Assembly: GCA_964242595.1 (NCBI GenBank) | Contig: CAXTBC010000025.1 | Coordinates: 1-48,463 of the forward strand | Source: BOG-908 sp964242595 | GTDB lineage: Bacteria > Pseudomonadota > Alphaproteobacteria > Acetobacterales > Acetobacteraceae | Direction of reading: 5' to 3' | Length of the DNA: 48,463 nt | In this document: in pieces, positions 42,994 through 48,463 of the stretch | Layout of the letters: each line of letters opens with the position of its first letter | Position numbering within the stretch: position 1 is the stretch's first letter | Position numbers and translations under genes: made by a program | Notes under the pieces: model-generated | Told to the model about the DNA's origin: nothing | Database searches by the model: none | What the model saw: only the letters and a program-made list of their open reading frames with translations

Positions 42994-43095
42994 GGAAAGC
43001 AAGGCCTTCTTTTCTGAAGAAAAGAAGCAAAAGACTTTCGTCAGTGCTGTCGCGGATCTTTCCTCAGGCGGACGCCAACGGTTCTTGCTTCCTTG
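42994..43095. repeat. family A element, left arm plus possible right tip (A15)
   Basis: The left arm CTTCTTTTCTGAAGAAAAGAAG is clear. The right arm hairpin is missing, but the sequence ends gttcttgcttccttg, like the outer tip of other right arms. That tip contains the TTG start of radA. Confidence 0.75.
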
Positions 43096-44463
43096 GCTAA
43101 ACTTACGGCCCACTTCGTCTGCCAGGCTTGCGGCGCCAGCTACCCCAAATGGTCCGGCAAGTGCGACTCGTGCGGCGAGTGGAACACCATCGCCGAAGAG
43201 AAGCTCGAACCCCGCCCCGGCCCGGCGCGCAAGCCCGGCGGCCGCGTGGCTTTCGTCGGCCTTGCCGGCGAGGCCGAGCCGCCGCCACGCCTGCTGTGCG
43301 GCATCGGCGAGCTGGACCGCGTGCTGGGCGGCGGCCTGGTCGCCGCCAGCGCCATCCTGGTGGGCGGCGACCCCGGCATCGGCAAGTCCACGCTGATGCT
43401 GCAGGCAGCCGCGGCGCTCAGCAGCGCCGGCAGCCGCGTGCTCTACATCTCCGGCGAAGAGGCCGTCGACCAAATACGCCTGCGCGCCCGCCGCCTCGGG
43501 CTCGACGCCGCGCCGCTGGAGCTGGCCGCCACCATCAACGTGCGCGACATCGCCGCCACTCTGGAGAGCGAGGCCGGGCTCGCCATGGTGGTGATCGACA
43601 GCATCCAGACGATGTGGCTGGACAACGTGGAGAGCGCGCCGGGCACCGTGAGCCAGGTGCGCGCCGCCGGCTTCGAACTGATCCGCCTGGCCAAGCAGCG
43701 CGGCTTCTGCCTGATCCTGGTGGGTCACGTGACCAAGGAGGGCACGCTCGCCGGCCCGCGCGTGCTCGAACACATGGTCGATGCCGTGCTGCATTTCGAA
43801 GGCGACCGTGGCCACCAGTTCCGCATCCTGCGCGGCACCAAGAACCGCTTCGGCGCCACCGACGAGATCGGGGTGTTCGAGATGACCGACCGCGGCCTGG
43901 CCGAAGTCGCCAACCCGTCCGCCCTGTTCCTGGCCGAACGCCGCGGCAACATCGCCGGCAGCGCGGTGTTCGCCGGGCTGGAAGGTACTCGGCCGGTGCT
44001 GCTGGAGGTGCAGGCCCTGCTGGCGCCCAACGCCGGCGGCGCGCCCCGCCGCTCGGTGGTGGGCTGGGACGGCGGCCGGCTGTCGATGCTGCTGGCGGTG
44101 CTGGAGACGCGGTGCGGCCTAAGGCTGTCGGGCTCGGACGTGTTCCTCAACGTGGCCGGTGGCCTGCGCATCACCGAACCGGCGGCCGACCTGGCGGTGG
44201 CGGCCGCCCTGGCCTCGGCAGCCACCAACCAGCCCACCCATGCCGGCACCGTCTATTTCGGCGAGGTCGGCTTGTCCGGCGAGGTACGCCAGGTGTCCCA
44301 GGCGGAGTCGCGGCTGAAGGAGGCGCAGAAGCTGGGCTTCGAGCGGGCGGTGCTGCCGCGCCGCGTGGCCCGCGGCGGGCGTGCGCCGGCGGGCGAGGGC
44401 ATGAGGCTGGACGAGATCGGGCATCTGGCCGATTTGGTGGAGCAGTTCGCGGTTTCGGAGTAG
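43093..44463 (+). CDS. radA: DNA repair ATPase RadA
   Basis: RadA drives branch migration in recombination. The protein has 456 residues: a zinc finger (Cys10, Cys13, Cys24, Cys27), a RecA-like ATPase with Walker A GDPGIGKST (92-100), the RadA-specific KNRFG, and a C-terminal Lon-like domain (DLAVAAALASAATNQP). It starts at TTG (43093), giving MAKLTAHFVCQACG as in relatives; no ATG is available. The TTG and its upstream bases belong to the tip of a family A element, and no Shine-Dalgarno is seen. Confidence 0.95.
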   Translation: MAKLTAHFVCQACGASYPKWSGKCDSCGEWNTIAEEKLEPRPGPARKPGGRVAFVGLAGEAEPPPRLLCGIGELDRVLGGGLVAASAILVGGDPGIGKSTLMLQAAAALSSAGSRVLYISGEEAVDQIRLRARRLGLDAAPLELAATINVRDIAATLESEAGLAMVVIDSIQTMWLDNVESAPGTVSQVRAAGFELIRLAKQRGFCLILVGHVTKEGTLAGPRVLEHMVDAVLHFEGDRGHQFRILRGTKNRFGATDEIGVFEMTDRGLAEVANPSALFLAERRGNIAGSAVFAGLEGTRPVLLEVQALLAPNAGGAPRRSVVGWDGGRLSMLLAVLETRCGLRLSGSDVFLNVAGGLRITEPAADLAVAAALASAATNQPTHAGTVYFGEVGLSGEVRQVSQAESRLKEAQKLGFERAVLPRRVARGGRAPAGEGMRLDEIGHLADLVEQFAVSE

Positions 44464-44464
44464 C

Positions 44465-44905
44465 GGAAGGAAGCATGGGGCTCTGCCCCAAACCCCGTCG
44501 TGCGCAGCACGCAGTCGCGTGACGGGGCCTCGAGGCCCCAGACCCCCGTTTGTTTAGGACAGTTATGGAAAGTTGGTAGTTTGTTGGTTTACGTGTTTCG
44601 AGATTGCGACGTCTAGCGCCCGTTCTGCTTCGGCCACGGTATGCTCAGGGGTAAGCAGGGCAGCATGCTGCTCTTAAGCAAGATATCAGCGAATACGTAC
44701 CGAGTCAGGTCCGCGCACGATGAGGGAACTTCAAACTAAGACATTATCTCACTCTAGGATTTGCCCCTAACAGAGCATTGGCCTTACTCAGAAAATCAAC
44801 ATGCCGACCATTCGTGTCAGAACCTGTTTGCCAACAGTCCTAAACGAATGGGGGTCTGGGGCTTCAAGACCCCAGCGGGGTTTGGGGCAGAGCCCTATGC
44901 TTGCT
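44465..44905. repeat. family B arms flanking a low-GC spacer (B6)
   Basis: The left arm (44465-44565, aagcatggggctctgc onward, with acggggcctcgaggccccag) and the right arm (44845-44905, ending cagagccctatgcttgctg) are inverted. The spacer of about 270 bases is clearly lower in G+C than its surroundings and contains no gene I can support. gtttaggacagt (left) and acagtcctaaac (right) show that the arm tails still match. Confidence 0.82.
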
Positions 44906-45048
44906 GACAGGCGCAAGACTCCCAATTTTGAAAATTGTCCCACCGTCAGCAGGCCGTCACCGCAACTTCCCTTACCCGCCGCGCGGCACAATAACAGTCT
45001 GGCCCCAGCCAACCCGTAAGCAGGGCAGGCACCAGATAGGAATGTTCG

Positions 45049-45528
45049 ATGCCGTCCAGCCCGTGCCGCGCCACGTGGAACATGCTGCGCCTCGTCCTGG
45101 CCGCCATGGTCACGGTGTGGGTCGGCGTGGCCCAGGCCCAGCCCTCGCCCCTGCCGGTACAGGTGACCAGTGCCTGGGCGCGCGCCAGCGCACCGGGCCA
45201 GGACAGCGGCGTGGTGTATCTCACCATCACCGCCGCGGCGCCGGACCGGCTGGACGGCGTCTCTAGCCCCGACGCCGGCTCCGCCATGCTGCACTGGACG
45301 ACGCACCAGGCCGGCGTCTCCGTGATGCAGGATGCCGGTGCGCTCGCCGTGGCACCGGGCAGCCCCATCCACCTAGCGCCACAGGGCCTGCACGTGATGC
45401 TGATCGGTCTGCACCACCCGCTGCTGGCTGGCGGCACCGTCGAGCTCGACCTGGCGTTCGCCAAGGCAGGGCGGGTGAAGCTGAGCGTGCCGGTACAGCC
45501 GATCGGCGCCTCCGGGCCGCCCGGCTAG
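45049..45528 (+). CDS. PCu(A)C periplasmic copper chaperone
   Basis: The 159-residue preprotein binds Cu(I) and helps assemble the CuA or CuB centre of respiratory oxidases. It matches the family motif H-x10-M-x21-H-x-M exactly with His82, Met93, His115 and Met117. A signal peptide runs from Met12 to about residue 30. The ATG at 45049 has AGGA 8 bases upstream; a start at 45082 is also possible and would give a tidier signal peptide. SCO1 follows after 3 bases, the usual pairing. Confidence 0.92.
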   Translation: MPSSPCRATWNMLRLVLAAMVTVWVGVAQAQPSPLPVQVTSAWARASAPGQDSGVVYLTITAAAPDRLDGVSSPDAGSAMLHWTTHQAGVSVMQDAGALAVAPGSPIHLAPQGLHVMLIGLHHPLLAGGTVELDLAFAKAGRVKLSVPVQPIGASGPPG

Positions 45529-45531
45529 CCC

Positions 45532-46116
45532 ATGCGCAGCTCCCGCCTCCCCTGGATCGTCGCCCTGGCCGCCGCCCTCATCCTGGCCGTGCTCGTCTAC
45601 GCCGTGTCCGGCACGCGCGCGCCGGCGGAAGGTCTCGCCATCGGCGCGCCGTTCGTGCTGACGGACGGCGACGGCCACAAGGTGACCGACGCCAGCTACG
45701 CTGGCTACTGGCGGCTGGTGTATTTCGGCTACACCCACTGCCCGGACGCCTGCCCCACCACGCTCAGCACCCTGGCCGCGGCGCTCGACAAGCTGCCGCC
45801 GGCCAGCCGCGCCCGCGTGCGCGTGCTGTTCATCACGGTGGACCCGGCCCGCGACACGCCCGCCGTGATCGGTCCCTACGCACGCGCCTTCGGGCCGGAG
45901 TTCACCGGCCTCACCGGCACGCCGGCGCAGCTGCAACCGGCGGAGGCCGGCTACCACGTGTACGCAAGCCGCCACGAGCTCAAGGACGGCGACTACGCCA
46001 TGGACCACAGCTCCGTCATCTACGTCATGGCGCCAGACGGCCACTTTGCCGGCGTGCTGGACGACACGCTCTCGCCGGCCGACATGGCGAAGAACCTGCG
46101 CGGTTTCGGTGCCTGA
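45532..46116 (+). CDS. SCO1/SenC/PrrC family copper and thiol protein
   Basis: The 194-residue protein is anchored by one N-terminal membrane segment (9-26) with a thioredoxin-like domain in the periplasm. The copper site is Cys70 and Cys74 (CPDAC) with His159 in YAMDHSSVIYVM. It matures CuA of cytochrome oxidase together with the preceding chaperone. It starts 3 bases after that gene, so they form an operon. Its 3' end overlaps the pabB start by 8 bases. Confidence 0.93.
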   Translation: MRSSRLPWIVALAAALILAVLVYAVSGTRAPAEGLAIGAPFVLTDGDGHKVTDASYAGYWRLVYFGYTHCPDACPTTLSTLAAALDKLPPASRARVRVLFITVDPARDTPAVIGPYARAFGPEFTGLTGTPAQLQPAEAGYHVYASRHELKDGDYAMDHSSVIYVMAPDGHFAGVLDDTLSPADMAKNLRGFGA

Positions 46117-47485
46117 GGCGCCCGGCGCGGCCGTCTCGCCGCCGCCCTGCCTGGCCATCAAGCTGAACGCCGCGCCGGAGACGGCCTTCGCGGCCTGGCA
46201 GGACGATGCGCACGTAGTCTGGCTGGACAGCGCCGACGCGCCCGGGCCGCGCAGCCGCTTCAGCTACCTGGCCGTCGAGCCCTTTGAGGTGCTGGCCGGC
46301 GCTCCGTTCGCGGCGCTGGACGCGGCGCTGGCGCGCTTCGCCCGGCCAGCCTGGCCCGCGCCGGTGCCGTTCACCGGCGGCGCGGTGGGCTTCCTGGGCT
46401 ACGAGCTGGGCGCGGCGCTGGACAGCGTGCCCCGCCACCCGGCTCCCGCCGGCCTGCCCGACTGGAGCATCGGGCTGTACGACCTGGTATTCGCCTGGGA
46501 CAGGTTGACGGGCGGCGCCTGGCTGTTCTCCTCCGGCCTGCCGGAGACTACACCGGCCCGCCGGGCCGCGCGTGCCGCCGCCCGCGCGGTGGACGCGCTG
46601 AACCGGCTGAGCCGCAGCCAGCCGCGCGCGGCACCGCGCATCAGCCTCGATTGGCGGGCCGAGACGTCGCGTGCCGCCCACGAGGCGCGCGTCGCCTGCA
46701 CCGTCGCCTATATCGAGGCAGGAGACGTCTACCAGGCCAACATCACCGCCGCCTTCCACGCCGCCCGGCCGGCCGGGCTGGCCGCTGCGGACGTCTACCT
46801 GGCCCTGCGCGCGGGCAACCCGGCACCGTTCAGCGCCTACGTGGCCGCCGGCGCCGGCTGCGCGGTGGCCAGCGTCTCGCCGGAGCGCTTCCTCAGCCTG
46901 GACTCGGCGGGCAACATCGAGGCGCGGCCGATCAAGGGCACCCGCCCGCGCCACGCGGACCCGGCCCAGGATGCCGCCCTGCTGGCCGAACTGCTGGGCA
47001 GCGCGAAGGATCAGGCGGAGAACCTGATGATCGTGGACCTGCTACGCCACGACATCGCACGCGTGGCCGAGGCCGGCAGCGTGGCCGTGCCGGAACGCGC
47101 GGTGCCGGAAAGCTTCGCCAGCGTGCACCACCTCGTCTCCTGCGTGCGCGGCCGCCTGCGGCGCGGCGAGACGGCCACCAGCCTGCTGCGGGCCGCCTTC
47201 CCCGGCGGCTCCGTCACCGGCGCGCCCAAGCACCGAGCCCAGCAGATCATCCACGCGCTGGAGCCCGCCGCCCGCGGCCCGTACTGCGGCGCCGTCGCCT
47301 GGCTCGGCTGGGACGGTGCCATGGACAGCTCGGTCGCCATACGCACCGCCACCGTCACGCCGCAGCGCGTCACGCTGCAGGCCGGCGGCGGCATCGTGGC
47401 CGACAGCACGCCGGCGGCCGAGTGGGAGGAGCTGATGGTGAAGGTGCGCCCTCTGCTGGCCGCGCTGGGACCGCTGCCGGCGTGA
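46109..47485 (+). CDS. pabB: aminodeoxychorismate synthase component I
   Basis: PabB aminates chorismate in folate synthesis. The 458-residue chorismate-binding protein has the family motifs PIKGTRPR, KDQAENLMIVDLLRHD and FPGGSVTGAPKHRAQQII. GPYCGAVAWLGWDGAMDSSV is typical of PabB rather than TrpE. The GTG at 46109 is the best start I can find, overlapping SCO1 by 8 bases; longer readings run through SCO1. Its stop overlaps the pabC start as GTGA. Confidence 0.93.
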   Translation: MPEAPGAAVSPPPCLAIKLNAAPETAFAAWQDDAHVVWLDSADAPGPRSRFSYLAVEPFEVLAGAPFAALDAALARFARPAWPAPVPFTGGAVGFLGYELGAALDSVPRHPAPAGLPDWSIGLYDLVFAWDRLTGGAWLFSSGLPETTPARRAARAAARAVDALNRLSRSQPRAAPRISLDWRAETSRAAHEARVACTVAYIEAGDVYQANITAAFHAARPAGLAAADVYLALRAGNPAPFSAYVAAGAGCAVASVSPERFLSLDSAGNIEARPIKGTRPRHADPAQDAALLAELLGSAKDQAENLMIVDLLRHDIARVAEAGSVAVPERAVPESFASVHHLVSCVRGRLRRGETATSLLRAAFPGGSVTGAPKHRAQQIIHALEPAARGPYCGAVAWLGWDGAMDSSVAIRTATVTPQRVTLQAGGGIVADSTPAAEWEELMVKVRPLLAALGPLPA

Positions 47486-48261
47486 AGCTGTGGCTGAACG
47501 GCGTGCTGCATGACGCCGGCACCGCCTGCATCGACCCCACCGACCGCGGCCTGCTGCTTGGCGACGGCGTGTTCGAGACGGTACGTGCCAGCGGCACCCT
47601 CCCGCACCACCTGCCCCGCCATCTCGCCCGCCTGCGCGCAGGCGCTACCGTGCTGGGCATCGCCGTGCCTTGGACGGACGACCAAATCGCCGAAGCCGCT
47701 GCCGCCATCCTGCCGGCCCAGGACGGCTCGGCCGTGCGCATCACGCTCACTCGCGGGCCGGCCTCGCGTGGACTGCTGCCGCCGGCCGGCACGGCGCCTA
47801 CTTTGCTGCTCACCGCGGCGGCGCTGGCGCCCTCGCCGCCGCCCGCGCACTTGGTTATCGCCACCATCACCCGCCGCAACGAGCACTCTCCGCTGTCGCG
47901 CATCAAGTCTCTCAACTACCTCGACAGCATCCTCGCCCGGCAGGAGGCGGCCAGGCGCGGTGCGGACGACGCGGTGCTGCTCAACACTGCCGGGCTGGTG
48001 GCCGAGGCCACGGCCGGCAATGTGTTCGTGCTGCATGGGGAGACATGGAGCACGCCGCCGGTGGAGGATGGCGCGCTGCCGGGCATCGTGCGCGCGCTGC
48101 TACTGGAGAGCGGGCGGGCGGTAGTGGCGCGCTTGAGCGTGGCGCGGCTGTTATCGGCTGATGCGGTCTGCCTGACGAGCGCGTTGGGGGTGCGGGAGGT
48201 GTTTAGCGTGGAGGGTGCAAGCAAGCATGGGGCTCTGCCCCAAACCCCGCTGGGGTCTTGA
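47482..48261 (+). CDS. pabC: aminodeoxychorismate lyase / class IV aminotransferase
   Basis: This PLP enzyme releases 4-aminobenzoate from aminodeoxychorismate. The protein has 259 residues with the PLP lysine Lys142 in SRIKSLNYLDSI and the fold-type IV phrase DRGLLLGDGVFET. A branched-chain aminotransferase-like activity cannot be excluded, but the pabB overlap favours PabC. The GTG start at 47482 overlaps the pabB stop. The last 14 or so residues (GASKHGALPQTPLGS) and the TGA are encoded by a family B arm, so the native C-terminus has been replaced or extended. Confidence 0.9.
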   Translation: MKLWLNGVLHDAGTACIDPTDRGLLLGDGVFETVRASGTLPHHLPRHLARLRAGATVLGIAVPWTDDQIAEAAAAILPAQDGSAVRITLTRGPASRGLLPPAGTAPTLLLTAAALAPSPPPAHLVIATITRRNEHSPLSRIKSLNYLDSILARQEAARRGADDAVLLNTAGLVAEATAGNVFVLHGETWSTPPVEDGALPGIVRALLLESGRAVVARLSVARLLSADAVCLTSALGVREVFSVEGASKHGALPQTPLGS

Positions 48262-48310
48262 GGCCCCAGACCCCCGTTCGTTAGAGCCTCTTCCGAAGAG
48301 GTTCTAATAC
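48217..48310. repeat. family B element, left arm (B7)
   Basis: The sequence gcaagcaagcatggggctctg continues to ctggggtcttgaggccccag, followed by a small hairpin (gagcctcttccgaagaggttc). It overlaps the end of pabC. B8 follows 24 bases later. Confidence 0.85.
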
Positions 48311-48333
48311 CAACGGCCTTTAATGTTGACCTG

Positions 48334-48463
48334 TGAAGGAAGGCCAAGGGCTCTGCCCCTGGACCCCGCTAAGGACAAGTCCTTAGAACCTATTTTGTAA
48401 GATATTCTAAACAGATTGGGGGTCTGGGGCCTCGAGGCCCCAGCGGGGTTTGGGGCAGAGCCC
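48334..48463. repeat. family B element, both arms, cut by the window end (B8)
   Basis: The left arm aggccaagggctctgcccctgg has the inner dyad ctaaggacaagtccttag. The right arm has the perfect ctcgag-centred palindrome at 48424-48443 and ends ggggcagagccc at the last base, the same place in the repeat where the window begins. Confidence 0.87.

Noticed and set aside
4305..43095. CRISPR array
   Set aside because: The repeats are dispersed over 39 kb, palindromic, of varying spacing and placed between genes; no cas genes or regular spacers are present.
1..48463. Circular replicon joined at its ends
   Set aside because: The ends share only about 11 bases of a high-copy repeat, and the content (dnaX, rpsO, pnp, recR) is chromosomal without replication or partition genes.
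1..48463. tRNA or rRNA genes
   Set aside because: I scanned the intergenic regions for T-loop-like ggttcraatcc and rRNA signatures and found none outside coding sequence; only the SRP RNA is supported.

Overview
The window reads as a high-GC alphaproteobacterial chromosome segment. I would place it near the acetic acid bacteria (Acetobacteraceae, Rhodospirillales). This is inference from three things: a complete hpnA-hpnG hopanoid cluster, an alpha-amino-acid ester hydrolase of the type known from Acetobacter and Xanthomonas, and the small SRP RNA directly upstream of dnaX. There are no phage, plasmid or CRISPR genes. Both ends of the window lie inside copies of one dispersed repeat, which is what a contig cut at repeats looks like.

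Layout. 0-5.5 kb: nth, a divergent DUF2244 membrane protein, a GH5-fold protein without catalytic residues coupled to UDP-glucose dehydrogenase, dapD, and a broken winged-helix regulator gene. 5.5-13.7 kb (minus strand): hpnA, hpnB, hpnC, hpnD, hpnE, shc/hpnF, hpnG, which convert farnesyl diphosphate to squalene, cyclise it to hopene and process the side chain. A MarR regulator is divergent from hpnA. 15-19.4 kb: selD, the SRP RNA, then dnaX-ybaB-recR. 19.5-23 kb: an aldose epimerase, then a secreted ester hydrolase with an ankyrin protein. 23-29.5 kb: a copper island with two divergent copC-copD modules, the second copD fused to cytochrome c. Between them lie a 43-residue lipoprotein, a DUF2946-like protein and a putative outer-membrane barrel. 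29.6-34.2 kb: metX, metW, an aminotransferase and a GGDEF protein. 34.3-38.2 kb: truB, a decayed second truB 3' end, rpsO and pnp. 38.4-48.3 kb: a nitronate monooxygenase-like flavoprotein, a conserved unknown, an HDAC-like hydrolase, a DUF192 protein, radA, a PCu(A)C copper chaperone with SCO1, then pabB-pabC.

The most unusual content is intergenic. Two families of structured repeats punctuate the window. Family A (15 clear loci plus one relic) is an A/T-rich inverted pair of arms; each arm is itself a hairpin, and different copies carry compensated base-pair changes. Family B (8 loci) is G/C-rich with the same inverted-arm architecture. Both begin within a few bases of stop codons, share similar outer tips, and occupy most gene junctions that are not start/stop overlaps. 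They supply start codons, Shine-Dalgarno-like sequence, or the last codons of several genes. One family B copy is interrupted by a 150-bp MITE-like element with 18-bp inverted ends and a TTA duplication.
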